From Caldilineaceae bacterium SB0661_bin_32 (GTDB lineage: Bacteria; Chloroflexota; Anaerolineae; Caldilineales; Caldilineaceae): 64,000 bases of DNA. The translations under genes were made by a program, and so were the position numbers. Positions 18,842-28,466 of the stretch are shown here, in pieces. Where the stretch lies: contig VXMH01000102.1 in the NCBI GenBank assembly GCA_009841235.1, positions 28,339-92,338 of the forward strand. Reading direction: 5' to 3'. Within the stretch, counting starts at the first letter, position 1; the number at the start of each line of letters is the position of its first letter. Under the pieces are notes generated by a model. The model did no database searches and was not told the DNA's origin. It was given only the letters and a program-made list of their open reading frames with translations.

Positions 18842-20638
18842 GGGGCGGGCGGAAGGGGTCCACTCCAGCTGCTGCTCTACAACCGGCTCCCGCTCCTCTG
18901 CATTCAGACGGGACTGGACGAGATTCAGGTGGCGGTAGATGCCGTCCACCGCCATCAGTTCGTCATGGCTGCCCTGTTCGGCGATCCCCTCATCCTGAAG
19001 CACGACGATCTGATCGGCATTGCGGATCGTCGACAATCTGTGTGCGATCATCAGCGTCGTGCGACCGGCCATCAACCGTTCCAGCGCCTGCTGAATGAGT
19101 TGCTCCGTCTCGGTATCCACTGACGAAGTCGCCTCGTCCAGGATCAGAATTGGGGCGTCTTTGAGCACGGCGCGGGCGATGGCCAGACGTTGTTTCTGGC
19201 CGCCGGAAAGCTTGACGCCCCTTTCGCCGATCACTGTGTCGTAGCCATCGGGCAGCTTGTCGACAAACTCGACTGCGTTGGCGACGCGCGCCGCCTCCTC
19301 CATCTCTTCGTCACTTGCGCCCGGCCTTCCAAAAAGGATGTTATCGCGTACGGTGCCGTGAAAGAGGAAGACGTCCTGTAAGACGATGCTGATCTGCCTG
19401 CGCAGACTCTCCATTGTCAGGTCGCGGATGTCATGCCCGTCCAGCGAAATCTGCCCTTCGTTCACGTCGTAAAAGCGGGGGACCAGGCTTGCCAGTGTAC
19501 TCTTGCCCACGCCTGTCGGTCCGACCAGCGCGGCCACGGATCCGGCTGGAATATTCAGATCGATGTTGCGCAGGATAGGTCGGTCGGTCAGGTAGGAAAA
19601 GCTGACGTTGTCAAAAAGGATGTTTCCCTGCGCCCGTCCCTGGTATTCCAGGGCGTCAGGCCGGTCGACGATGTCCGGCTCCTCCAGAAGCAGTTCGCTG
19701 ACACGCTCCGCACCGGCGAGAGCCTCCTGGATCGCTTCCCAGGCATGGCTCAGATGGCGCACCGGCTGGTAAAACAGCTCCAGGTACAAGAAGAAGGCCA
19801 CCAGGTCCTCGATTGGCAGTTCGCCGCCCAGGGCCAGTCTGCCGCCGAAATAGATGACGACAACGACGCCCAGCGCCGACGCGAAGTGGACGAACGGTTC
19901 AAAGGTGGCCAGCAGCCTGAGCGCGTGCAAGAGTGAACGCTTGTAGTTGTCGATGCGGACGCCGATGCGCTCCGACTCCATCCTTTCACGGGTGAAGGTC
20001 TTGATTTCGCGAATGCCGGAAAGGTTGTCCTGCAGGATTGCGTTGAGTTCACCCAGCTCTGCCTGCCGCTCGCGAAAGGCCGGCCGCACATACTTGGCAA
20101 AGCCTCGCATTGCCAGGACGATCAGCGGGATGGGAACCAGTGTCAGTAATGTCAGCTGCGCGTTCATAATCAGCAGCATGGTACTGACGCCCACCAGTGT
20201 GAGCACGTTTACCAGGACATCAGGGACAGCGTGGGCGATCAGCTTTTCCAACAGATCGGAGTCGTTGACAACCCGCGACATCAACTGGCCGGTCTGCTTG
20301 TCTTCGTAATAGTGCAATGACAGCCGTTGCAGATGACGGTAGATTGCGACCCGCACGTCGGCCACGACGCCCCAACCGGCCACATGGGCCATGTAACTGC
20401 GCAAAAACTCCAACCCGGCTCTGGCGGCGTAGATGGCCAGGGCAAAGAGGGCGAGCCGACCTATCAGGCTGTAGGAGAGCGAATCTGAGTTCCCGGAGCG
20501 CACAGTTGCGATCAGCTCACGGATGAACCAGGGAGCAAACAGCTGCACACCCACCAGGAGGACCATGCTGAGGACGGTTGCGAGCAACGGGGTGCGATAG
20601 GGAATGGTAAATTTGAAGAGTGTCCTGGTGAATTCCAT
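18824..20638 (-). CDS. ABC exporter, fused permease and ATPase (MsbA/BmrA-like)
   Basis: A 604-residue half transporter that should act as a homodimer in the inner membrane. Residues 1-310 hold six helices; the C-terminal ATPase has Walker A (GPTGVGKST), signature LSGGQKQRLAIARA, Walker B (ILILDEATSS) and the H-loop IAHRLSTI. ATG at 20638 is preferred to an upstream in-frame GTG at 20665, which would add nine residues not expected in the family. Lipid, peptide or drug export is possible. It stands alone, without a partner half-transporter. Confidence 0.92.
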   Translation of the reverse strand: MEFTRTLFKFTIPYRTPLLATVLSMVLLVGVQLFAPWFIRELIATVRSGNSDSLSYSLIGRLALFALAIYAARAGLEFLRSYMAHVAGWGVVADVRVAIYRHLQRLSLHYYEDKQTGQLMSRVVNDSDLLEKLIAHAVPDVLVNVLTLVGVSTMLLIMNAQLTLLTLVPIPLIVLAMRGFAKYVRPAFRERQAELGELNAILQDNLSGIREIKTFTRERMESERIGVRIDNYKRSLLHALRLLATFEPFVHFASALGVVVVIYFGGRLALGGELPIEDLVAFFLYLELFYQPVRHLSHAWEAIQEALAGAERVSELLLEEPDIVDRPDALEYQGRAQGNILFDNVSFSYLTDRPILRNIDLNIPAGSVAALVGPTGVGKSTLASLVPRFYDVNEGQISLDGHDIRDLTMESLRRQISIVLQDVFLFHGTVRDNILFGRPGASDEEMEEAARVANAVEFVDKLPDGYDTVIGERGVKLSGGQKQRLAIARAVLKDAPILILDEATSSVDTETEQLIQQALERLMAGRTTLMIAHRLSTIRNADQIVVLQDEGIAEQGSHDELMAVDGIYRHLNLVQSRLNAEEREPVVEQQLEWTPSARPLPVTA

Positions 20639-20843
20639 AAGGGCTAAAATCTTGCATGCGCACACAGGCGCCTGCCGTGAAGACCTGTTCGGCGCCGGCT
20701 GAAATAAGACTCACTTTGCGCTATCAAGCCTTGTCTACCAAATCGCCTGGAGAATTTCAGCTTGTGCCGGGCACGCCATGCTCCGCCGCAGGATCTTCTT
20801 GAACTCGGCCTTGGCAACAGTCTCCCGAATGTCAGAGGGTAGT

Positions 20844-22535
20844 CTACTGCTGAGTGCGCAATTCAACAAAGGTCGTTTCACCGTCTCGTACAGTGATTTC
20901 CTGCCTGACCTCCTCGCCGTTGACAAAGCCGGACAAGAGATATGTGCCGATCGGTATATGGCTCAGAGCGCCGTTCTCGCCCCATGACGGGTCAGGACCG
21001 ATGCTTTCCTGTTCGGGGTAGGTCTCGATAACGCGATACCAACGGACGCCGGTCTCTTCATATCGGTACAGGGAGAGTTGAACGACGGGCCAGGTGCGGC
21101 CTGCCGCGGATAGCAGCCGGACCGCCACCGTGCCGGTATAGGCTGCAGGACGCATCCACAAGGCAGGGTTTACAGTATGCAGGTAACTGTTTTGCCCGAT
21201 TCGGACCTCCATGTGCAGATGGGGTCCGATCGCGATTCCGGTCATGCCTACGCCGCCCAGATAGTCGCCCGCCCCTACCCACTGGCCTTCCTGAACATCC
21301 ACGCTGACAAGATGGCCGTAGAGAACAAAAACATCCTGCTCTCCGCGTGAAGTGTTCAGCTTTCGATCAAGTCGAATAACGACCGAATTTCCGTAGAAAT
21401 CGTTGTACGGGCCAAGTAGGGTGGGGTTGTCCGGCCCGGCATGGACGACCTCGCCGGAAGCGGTGGCGAGTACGGGCGTGCCGACCGGATTGCCAATGTC
21501 GACACCGTGATGGATTCTGTAGCGGCCGCCGCCGGTGCTTCCGAATTGATAGCCAGGGCTGTACAGTTGGTTGAAACCCCCTGGAAACGGCGAATCCAGC
21601 CAAAAGTGCTCCTCACTTATTGGACTTGGTGGTTCAAACGTCGGCCAGAGGCTGCCGGGCCCGCTCGGTGTACGCGGTGCAAGACCGGTATCCGCACCTG
21701 CATCGACCTGAAACGAAAGGGAAGTGCGCGCCTTGTCGATCTCCTCGCGCAGGATACTCAGTCCACCCATTGGGGGCCTGGAAGCAAACTGAGGGACAGC
21801 GTTTTCTGAGGGCACAGGCGTGCTTAAGGCGATCGGCCGTAGTAGGTTCCACCCGAACATCGGGGGTCTCGAAACGAACTCGTCACGAATCGTGGGGTTG
21901 AGCTCATCTCTGTATGGCTCCTGCAGCAGCATACCTTCGACATCAAGCTGGGAAAGGGCTTCCGGATCGAAGCGATAAATGGGATCGATTTTAGCAGGCG
22001 TATTCAATGTAGTAGAACTGTTTGCGATTGGAGCGCGCTGCGTCGAAGTGTCAGGTTCAACTCCGTCTTCGCCAGCGCCTTCACCTTGTACGATCGCCGG
22101 CGCCAGCGGAGCAAGTTCTACCGAAGGACGATCCGAACTTTGTGAAAGTAAAGCCGGAACTGATTGGGCGACGCGAGTCGAACTGGCTGTAGACGCTGTT
22201 TGTGTATCTTGTAACTGTGGATTTGGGGCGGGAAGTAAGATGGCAGACGTAGGCGCCGGCACTGGTATGGGGACCGGCCTGAGCCCTTGCGAAGCAACTG
22301 GCGCTACGAGGCGGCGAGGCAAGTAGAGGCAACCGACAAGAACAACCGTCAGGGCGATTGCAAACTGGGACCGGATCGGAGAGCGCCGGCGCCTGAAGCG
22401 GCCCAACCAGGTGCTGGCTGCATGTTCCTCGACTGCATGCGGATCTCGCGGTTGTGCTACAATGAGGGCGCGTATTCGTCGCAGAAACTGCTTCCATCGG
22501 TTAGGCTTTGGATGATGGAAACTACCGTCCACCAT
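20844..22535 (-). CDS. Membrane-anchored M23 (LytM) metallopeptidase-like protein
   Basis: A 563-residue protein from the ATG at 22535. A hydrophobic segment (FAIALTVVLVGCLYL, near residue 60) anchors it. A long Pro/Ser/Thr-rich linker follows, then a LytM domain: HHGVDIGNPVGTPVLA contains the first zinc His and Asp, and GPHLHMEV the HxH pair. This is a peptidoglycan endopeptidase fold. A later beta-rich tail (about 120 residues) follows the peptidase domain. The frame extends to 22676, but that would overlap the divergent trmD gene by 87 bases, so the later ATG is chosen. Cell-wall remodelling is the expected role. Confidence 0.82.
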   Translation of the reverse strand: MVDGSFHHPKPNRWKQFLRRIRALIVAQPRDPHAVEEHAASTWLGRFRRRRSPIRSQFAIALTVVLVGCLYLPRRLVAPVASQGLRPVPIPVPAPTSAILLPAPNPQLQDTQTASTASSTRVAQSVPALLSQSSDRPSVELAPLAPAIVQGEGAGEDGVEPDTSTQRAPIANSSTTLNTPAKIDPIYRFDPEALSQLDVEGMLLQEPYRDELNPTIRDEFVSRPPMFGWNLLRPIALSTPVPSENAVPQFASRPPMGGLSILREEIDKARTSLSFQVDAGADTGLAPRTPSGPGSLWPTFEPPSPISEEHFWLDSPFPGGFNQLYSPGYQFGSTGGGRYRIHHGVDIGNPVGTPVLATASGEVVHAGPDNPTLLGPYNDFYGNSVVIRLDRKLNTSRGEQDVFVLYGHLVSVDVQEGQWVGAGDYLGGVGMTGIAIGPHLHMEVRIGQNSYLHTVNPALWMRPAAYTGTVAVRLLSAAGRTWPVVQLSLYRYEETGVRWYRVIETYPEQESIGPDPSWGENGALSHIPIGTYLLSGFVNGEEVRQEITVRDGETTFVELRTQQ

Positions 22536-22589
22536 CGAGTCCGCCAGCCTCTGAAAGTAGGCCAGCCCCAGGGCAGCTAAGAGGAAATC

Positions 22590-23513
22590 ATGGCCCAGAG
22601 TGACGTGCTGGAGCAACGACCGGATGACGAGTCCGACAAAGCCTGTATTCAAGAGGAGGCTCCCCGCGCCATCCACTTCGATGTATTCACCCTGTTTCCG
22701 CCCATGTTCTCGGGGGCCCTTTCAGAGAGCATTCTGGCCCGGGCACAGAAGAGAGGCATTCTCCGCGTAACGCTGCACAATATACGAGACTACGCCACTG
22801 ATCGACATCACACTTGTGATGGTTACCCCTACGGCGGCGGCGGCGGTATGGTGATGCGCCCTGAACCCGTAGTGCGTGCGGTCGAGACTGTTCTGAGCCG
22901 GCCTCAGGGCTGGCATCTGCCTGACGAAAGGGACCGTTTCGATTTGCCGGCCTGGAATGCGGACGAACCGCCGGTCCCGCGACAGCCCACTCCGATCATT
23001 CTCTTGACACCCCAGGGCCGCCGCTTCGATCAGAGCATTGCCGCAGGACTCAGCAGGCATGGGCGTCTGGCGCTTGTATGCGGACGGTACGAAGGCGTCG
23101 ACGAACGGATTCGTACCCAATTGATCACAGATGAGCTCAGTATAGGCGACTTCGTTTTAAGTGGAGGTGAAATTGCCGCTCTGGCGATCATAGATGCTGT
23201 GACAAGAACGCTGCCCGGCGTTCTCGGTCACGCATCAGGCGCAATGTACGACAGCTTTTCGGACGGATTGTCAGGCCTCCTTGAAGGGCCTCAGTATACG
23301 CGGCCCACGGCATTTCGGGGCGAGGCCGTACCGGAAGTTCTGGTCAGTGGACATCACGCCAACGTAGAGCAGTGGCGCAGAGAACAGTCACTCCTGCGCT
23401 CGCTCCAGAGGCGTCCGGACCTGTTGGCGCAAGCGACGATAGCCGGGCATCTTACCCTGGAAGACCGCCAATTTCTGTCCAGCCAGGGGTGGCAAGCGCC
23501 AACAGATTCTTAA
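22590..23513 (+). CDS. trmD: tRNA (guanine-N1)-methyltransferase TrmD
   Basis: A 307-residue SPOUT methyltransferase that makes m1G37 in tRNAs from S-adenosylmethionine. FDVFTLFPPMFSGALSESIL and the knot motif CGRYEGVDERI (near residue 167), followed by SIGDFVLSGGE, are diagnostic. AAGAGGA at good spacing supports the ATG at 22590, which gives an unusual 28-residue N-terminal extension. A proline-rich insert of about 25 residues lies near residue 115-135, before the conserved LTPQGRRFDQ. Unlike many genomes, rpsP, rimM and rplS are not adjacent. Confidence 0.95.
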   Translation: MAQSDVLEQRPDDESDKACIQEEAPRAIHFDVFTLFPPMFSGALSESILARAQKRGILRVTLHNIRDYATDRHHTCDGYPYGGGGGMVMRPEPVVRAVETVLSRPQGWHLPDERDRFDLPAWNADEPPVPRQPTPIILLTPQGRRFDQSIAAGLSRHGRLALVCGRYEGVDERIRTQLITDELSIGDFVLSGGEIAALAIIDAVTRTLPGVLGHASGAMYDSFSDGLSGLLEGPQYTRPTAFRGEAVPEVLVSGHHANVEQWRREQSLLRSLQRRPDLLAQATIAGHLTLEDRQFLSSQGWQAPTDS

Positions 23514-24008
23514 GGTCTTCCCGGCTCCTGACATGGAGTGGGCAGGCGCTGCTACTCCTCTTGCATTTATGCACAGCGAAGCCGGACAGGCGCCTGTTTC
23601 TGCCCTGCCCTCAGACCCCCGTCAACGCCAATGCCAGTCTGTGAGCAGGGCCATTTTACCACCGCGGATCGGCCGGATCCAAATATAATTATACGCATCT
23701 TGGCGACAGAACGACTACGAACGCAACTCAAGTGCTACGGATCGCGGGCGAAGTAGCAATTCAGGGAATTCTGGCCGCTTTTCCGGTGGTAGACATAACG
23801 GCGCAAAAGAGGCATACTAGGAGCCATCGGATATGGGACACCACTGAAAAGCGCCACTGTCGTAGATCGAAAACGAATGTTTGAATTCGTGGAGAGGAAC
23901 GATATGTGAACTGAACCATTTCGCCCCTCAAATCTCCAGACTTCAAAGTAGACCGGGACGGTTACGCGGTACGCATTCGGGTGGAGCACGGGTCGGGGAG
24001 CCATTCAA
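23514..24008. other. Intergenic region upstream of RRM protein gene
   Basis: About 495 bases without a supported gene. It should hold the trmD 3' end and the promoter and leader of the RNA-binding protein gene. An A/T-rich patch at 23688-23705 includes TATAAT, but no -35 box lies at a normal distance. No tRNA was recognised. Confidence 0.45.
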
Positions 24009-24305
24009 ATGACCAAGCGTATTTATGTGGGCAACTTGCCCTACTCGGCGACTGAGGAGGAGGTCCGGGATCTGTTTTCCCAACACGGCGAGATCATCAG
24101 CGTGGCGATGATCACGGATAGGGAGACCGGTCGATTTCGTGGATTTTGTTTCGTAGAAATGGAGGATGACGCGGCTGACGCGGCGATTGAGGCCCTGAAT
24201 GACCAGGAGATGGGTGGACGCTCGCTCAGGGTAAATGAAGCGCGCCCGCGAGAGGACCGCGGGGGTCAGGGCGGTTATCGAGACCGCGGCGGCGGCCGGT
24301 GGTAG
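24009..24305 (+). CDS. Small RRM-domain RNA-binding protein
   Basis: A 98-residue protein made of a single RNA recognition motif and a Gly/Arg-rich tail. RNP2 is IYVGNL (residues 5-10) and RNP1 is RGFCFVEM (44-51), with the aromatic residues that stack on RNA. The tail (about residues 80-98) is rich in Arg and Gly. Such proteins in cyanobacteria and Chloroflexota are often cold- or stress-induced and bind single-stranded RNA. It is monocistronic, followed by an intrinsic terminator. Confidence 0.93.
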   Translation: MTKRIYVGNLPYSATEEEVRDLFSQHGEIISVAMITDRETGRFRGFCFVEMEDDAADAAIEALNDQEMGGRSLRVNEARPREDRGGQGGYRDRGGGRW

Positions 24306-24344
24306 TTACCAGCCCATAGGAACTCCTTCATCCATACCGGATGT

Positions 24345-24382
24345 GCCGCCTCCCTTCGCTGCCAGGAGGCGGCTTTCTGTTT
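24345..24382 (+). terminator. Intrinsic terminator after RRM gene
   Basis: A perfect 9-bp stem (GCCGCCTCC at 24345-24353 with GGAGGCGGC at 24365-24373) is followed by a T-rich tail (TTTCTGTTT). It lies 40 bases after the stop codon. Confidence 0.8.
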
Positions 24383-24431
24383 CAGTTGCATGCGGGTGAC
24401 TCGGTTTGCTCGCGCATTGGAAAGCGTCCAC

Positions 24432-25112
24432 ATGGACCCAATCGTTCGTTTGGCCAGACCGCAGGATGCCGCGGGAATACGGGCGATCTATGCGCCTGTC
24501 GTGCGCGAGACACCCATTTCCTTCGAGGTCTTGCCGCCCTCAGAAGAGGAGATGGCAGCCCGCGTCGCGAATACATTGGCCCGATTCCCTTGGCTGGTTT
24601 GCACTGCTCGGGGAAGAGTGCTGGGCTATGCCTACGCCGGGGGGCACAGTGAGCGAGCCGCTTACCAGTGGTCGGTCAATGTTTCCGTTTATGTCCATGC
24701 CCGTTGCCGGCGTCTGGGCGTGGGGCAAGCGCTGTACGACACACTCTTTGCCATATTACGCTTGCAGGGCTTCGTTCGCGCTTACGCGGGAATCACTCTG
24801 CCAAACGAGGCCAGCGTAGGCTTTCATGAATCCTTTGGTTTCAGGGCCGCGGGGGCATTTGAGCAAGTAGGTTACAAAATGGGCGCGTGGCACGATGTGG
24901 GTTACTGGCAACGAACGATTCAACCCGGCAACGGCAGCCCCGCCCCACCCCGGCCGTTGCCCATCCTGTTAAATGACCGAAATCTGCATGAGGCATTGAC
25001 GGCCGGGTCGATGAACGTCGACCGCGATGTGGACGAGGTTATAGGGGCCATCGATACCGATCTTCTTTCCCAGGCAGACCGCGATTCGGAGCAGGCGGCG
25101 TCCACGAAGTGA
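24432..25112 (+). CDS. GNAT acetyltransferase, phosphinothricin/methionine sulfoximine acetyltransferase-like
   Basis: A 226-residue protein from ATG 24432; the frame also runs back to 24390. RLARPQDAAGIRAIYAPVV and ETPISFE match the phosphinothricin N-acetyltransferase subgroup. The acetyl-CoA loop is RRLGVGQALY, and LPNEASVGFHESFGFRAAG follows as expected. Family members are usually 160-185 residues; here about 45 extra residues at the C-terminus are without recognisable domain. Substrate may be an amino acid analogue. Confidence 0.85.
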   Translation: MDPIVRLARPQDAAGIRAIYAPVVRETPISFEVLPPSEEEMAARVANTLARFPWLVCTARGRVLGYAYAGGHSERAAYQWSVNVSVYVHARCRRLGVGQALYDTLFAILRLQGFVRAYAGITLPNEASVGFHESFGFRAAGAFEQVGYKMGAWHDVGYWQRTIQPGNGSPAPPRPLPILLNDRNLHEALTAGSMNVDRDVDEVIGAIDTDLLSQADRDSEQAASTK

Positions 25113-25247
25113 ATCCACCGGCGTCTTTGGCCCGACTCCTGGTTGACTGGTAGAATGCCCCCGGAATCCTCTCGTTTCGGCAACGAAAGGCCCCACGTCC
25201 AGGGAAGAGAACCTGGAACGGCCGCAACAGTGTTTTGGAGTGCAACC

Positions 25248-27065
25248 GTGGATGACTCTTCGGCCCCAGACGGCAAGGCCGGCGCCGGCACGCCTGCAAC
25301 TCTGGCCGAACTGCGAGCCGGCTCTTACTATGATTCCGTCGTGCTGATGCTTCTTCAGCGCGCCTTGGCCGAGTTGCCCGGCATCCTGGACGCCGGCGTG
25401 GTTATGGGCACTCCGGCCAACAAGAAGTTGCTTGCTCAAAGCGCTCTCTTGACCGAGGACCTTCAAACTGCCGCTCCAGAGGATCTGATTCTGGTCGTCA
25501 AGGCGGAATCCGAAACGGCCGGCCGCGCGGCTTTGGCGCGTGTGGATGAACTCCTGGCCGCACGCAGACCGCAACAGACCGATGCATATCGACCTAAGAG
25601 TCTGGCATCTGCAACACGTATGCTTCCGGAGGCGGAGTGGGTTCTGATCTCGATTCCGGGCCGCTATGCAGCTGCGGTCGCACGCGACGCCCTCAATCTG
25701 GGCAAGAACGTCTTCCTCTACAGCGACAATGTAACTCTTGAAGACGAAATCTCGCTAAAGGAGACGGCCGCAGGAAAGGGTCTGCTGGTGATGGGGCCGG
25801 ACTGCGGCACTGCCCGAATTGATGGTGTCGGGCTCGGCTTCGCAAACCGGGTCCGCAGGGGCGGGATCGGAATTGTCGCCGCTTCCGGTACGGGGCTCCA
25901 GGCAATTATGGTCGGCATTCACCGCCTTGGGGGAGGCGTTTCCCAGGCGTTCGGCACGGGGGGTCGCGACCTGTCCGATGGCGTGCAGGCGATATCGGCG
26001 AAACAGGCTCTCGGAAGGCTGAAGGACGATCCGCAGACAGAGGTGATCGTAATCGTTTCAAAGCCGCCCGCGACGTCAGTTGCACAGGAGCTGATGTCCC
26101 AAGCCGCGTCCTGCAACAAACCGGTGGTCTTGGATTTCATCGGGTATTGTTCAACGCAGGAGGAGGATGTCGCTGCAAACATTCAGTTCGCCAGGACCCT
26201 GGACGAGGCGGCTGAGCTTGCAGTGAGTCTGACGAAATCTGCAGACTCGACAGGCTGCACAGAGCAACACCCGTTGTCCTCGCAGTCGACAACGGAGGCG
26301 CCGCAGGTCGTTCCGTCTCACCTGCCGCACTCATTTCTGCGTGCCCTCTACTCCGGCGGCACTCTGGCTTACGAGGCGCTCTACCTGTTGCAGGATTCGC
26401 TGCCGTCGCTTCATTCGAACGTGCCATTGCCAGGAGGTAGGCGCCTGGACAACCCGCACCGCAGCAGGGGTCACACGGTCGTAGATTTGGGCGGGGACGC
26501 TTTCACTGTCGGACGCCTGCATCCCATGCTCGACAACGAACTGCGAGTCCGCCGTCTATTGCAGGAAGCGCAGGACGCCGAGACGGGACTCATACTTCTC
26601 GATGTCGTGCTGGGCGACGGAGCACACGAGGATCCGGCAAGTGAACTTGCCCCAGCCATCGAGGAGGGAACCGCAGCTGCTGCCCGGGACGGGAGAACTC
26701 TGCCGGTCGTAGCGGTGGTCATCGGAACCGACGGCGATCCGCAAGGGCTGGACAGACAGATCGAGCGGTTGAAGGGGGCGGGGGCTTACGTCTTCACCAG
26801 GCATGACGACGCGCTGCGCGCTGTCGCCGGCGCGTTTGCCGGCGCGGGGGACGGCCGTTCATTCAGATCGTCGAAGCAGGAGCCAGGCGCTCCGCAAGCA
26901 TCGGAGGACGGGCACGTTTCGTCCACTTTTGCAGCCATCAATGTGGGGCTTGAATCTTTCACTGACAGTCTGCGTGACCAGGGCGCCGAGGTCGTGCACG
27001 TCGATTGGCGGCCGCCTGCCGGAGGCGACGAGAGGCTGGCCAATCTGCTGACACGACTCAGGTAG
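25248..27065 (+). CDS. fdrA: FdrA-family protein (acyl-CoA synthetase-like)
   Basis: A 605-residue protein from a GTG at 25248 that has GGAG seven bases upstream; the frame is open 35 codons further back. RAGSYYDSVVLMLLQ and GVVMGTPANKKLL at the N-terminus are hallmarks of FdrA, whose domains resemble succinyl-CoA synthetase subunits (CoA-binding like: GIVAASGTGLQ, GTGGRDLSDGV). In Escherichia coli the neighbours fdrA-ylbE-ylbF-ybcF lie in the allantoin locus and are linked to oxamate carbamoyl transfer. Here the next gene is the YlbE-like DUF1116 gene, as in E. coli, but no YlbF or carbamate kinase gene follows. Confidence 0.85.
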   Translation: MDDSSAPDGKAGAGTPATLAELRAGSYYDSVVLMLLQRALAELPGILDAGVVMGTPANKKLLAQSALLTEDLQTAAPEDLILVVKAESETAGRAALARVDELLAARRPQQTDAYRPKSLASATRMLPEAEWVLISIPGRYAAAVARDALNLGKNVFLYSDNVTLEDEISLKETAAGKGLLVMGPDCGTARIDGVGLGFANRVRRGGIGIVAASGTGLQAIMVGIHRLGGGVSQAFGTGGRDLSDGVQAISAKQALGRLKDDPQTEVIVIVSKPPATSVAQELMSQAASCNKPVVLDFIGYCSTQEEDVAANIQFARTLDEAAELAVSLTKSADSTGCTEQHPLSSQSTTEAPQVVPSHLPHSFLRALYSGGTLAYEALYLLQDSLPSLHSNVPLPGGRRLDNPHRSRGHTVVDLGGDAFTVGRLHPMLDNELRVRRLLQEAQDAETGLILLDVVLGDGAHEDPASELAPAIEEGTAAAARDGRTLPVVAVVIGTDGDPQGLDRQIERLKGAGAYVFTRHDDALRAVAGAFAGAGDGRSFRSSKQEPGAPQASEDGHVSSTFAAINVGLESFTDSLRDQGAEVVHVDWRPPAGGDERLANLLTRLR

Positions 27066-27164
27066 GATGGATGGACCCACGCCTGTTTGGCTGGAGACTG
27101 GCTCAACTCCTACGCAAGGCATCAAAACGGCCTCCGAACCAGCAGTGCCGCCCGGAGGGGCATC

Positions 27165-28412
27165 ATGGAATCTATCATAGACAGCGCCAATGCGACCGCC
27201 GTTGAGCGAATGACTGAGGCCCGGCCTGTCCTGACAGGGCTGGGCAAGGCGCTCGACCTGATTCCAGGCATGCACGAAAACCTGCTGCTTCACGCCGGCC
27301 CTCCGATTGCCTGGGAGCAGGCCTCCGGCCCGTTGCGAGGCGCTCTGATTGGGGCGCTGCTCTTTGAACGTAGAGCCAGGGACGAGGGGGAGGCCGAGCG
27401 GCTGATCGTAAGCGGGAAAATTCAGCTCGCGCCCTGCCATCACCACAGTGCAGTCGGGCCGATGGCAGGTGTCATCTCACCCTCAATGGCCGTCTATGTA
27501 GTGGAGAACAAGACGCACGGAAACCGGGCCTTTTCGAACCTTAACGAAGGATATGGCAAGGTCTTGCGCTACGGGGCCTACAGCAGAGATGTGCAGAATA
27601 AACTGCATTGGATGCACGAAGCGATGGCGCCCGTACTTGGCGCCGCAATCAGGGCTTGTGCGGGCGTGGACATTCGGGCCCTGCTGGCTGAGGCGCTGCA
27701 CATGGGTGACGAGGGCCACAATCGCAATAAGGCGGGTTCCCTCCTCTTCACCAGGCAGCTGGCCCCGTACATTGCCAGGTTTGCGCCGGACCCGCTTACC
27801 GCCGGCGCAGTCATAGAAGAATTGGGCGAAAACGCACTCAGTGTCCTCAACCCTGTCATGGCGGCCTGCAAGGCCATGGCCGACGCCGGACACGGCGTAG
27901 AGAATAGCACCATCGTCACCACCATGGCGCGAAACGGAACGGAATTCGGCATTCGCGTCAGCGGACTGGGCGAGCGCTGGTTCACTTCGCCCTGTCCGCA
28001 GCCGGTCGGGCTTTATTTCCCCGGCTTCAGCGCGGAAGACGGCAATCCTGATATCGGCGACAGCACGATCACGGAGACGGCCGGGCTGGGCGCCTTTGCG
28101 ATGGCGGCCGCGCCGGCGATCGTCACTTTTGTCAGCGGAACGCCCCAGGACGCGCTCAACGCTACCCTGGAAATGTACGAGATCACGGCTGCTGAACATA
28201 GCGCCTTCACGATCCCGCAGCTTGATTTTCGAGGCACGCCCGTGGGAATCGACCTGCGGGCAGTCGTAGAGACCGGCATCACGCCCAGGGTCAACACCGG
28301 CATTGCTCACAGAGAGGCAGGTGTCGGCCAGATAGGCGCCGGGCTCGTTCGCCCGCCTTTGGCGCTTTTCAACGAGGCGCTCGTTACTTTTGCAGAGAAC
28401 TATGGTTTTTAG
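27165..28412 (+). CDS. DUF1116 (YlbE/YahG-like) protein
   Basis: A 415-residue cytoplasmic protein, start at ATG 27165 with GGAGGGG six bases upstream. Conserved segments include LHAGPPIAWEQASGP near the N-terminus, HHHSAVGPMAGVISPSM, and DEGHNRNKAGSLLF. They identify the DUF1116 family, which is encoded beside FdrA in many genomes. In E. coli the family member YlbE is connected with FdrA in oxamate/carbamoyl metabolism. The HHH cluster and DEGHN segment could be catalytic, which is inference. Confidence 0.85.
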   Translation: MESIIDSANATAVERMTEARPVLTGLGKALDLIPGMHENLLLHAGPPIAWEQASGPLRGALIGALLFERRARDEGEAERLIVSGKIQLAPCHHHSAVGPMAGVISPSMAVYVVENKTHGNRAFSNLNEGYGKVLRYGAYSRDVQNKLHWMHEAMAPVLGAAIRACAGVDIRALLAEALHMGDEGHNRNKAGSLLFTRQLAPYIARFAPDPLTAGAVIEELGENALSVLNPVMAACKAMADAGHGVENSTIVTTMARNGTEFGIRVSGLGERWFTSPCPQPVGLYFPGFSAEDGNPDIGDSTITETAGLGAFAMAAAPAIVTFVSGTPQDALNATLEMYEITAAEHSAFTIPQLDFRGTPVGIDLRAVVETGITPRVNTGIAHREAGVGQIGAGLVRPPLALFNEALVTFAENYGF

Positions 28413-28466
28413 CAACACGAAAATTACCCGATAGCCGACCACGATCGATTTCAGGAGAACAGGGCA

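Noticed and set aside
20639..20843. tRNA or small RNA gene between ABC exporter and M23 gene
   Set aside because: No cloverleaf, CCA-end or terminator could be found in these 205 bases.
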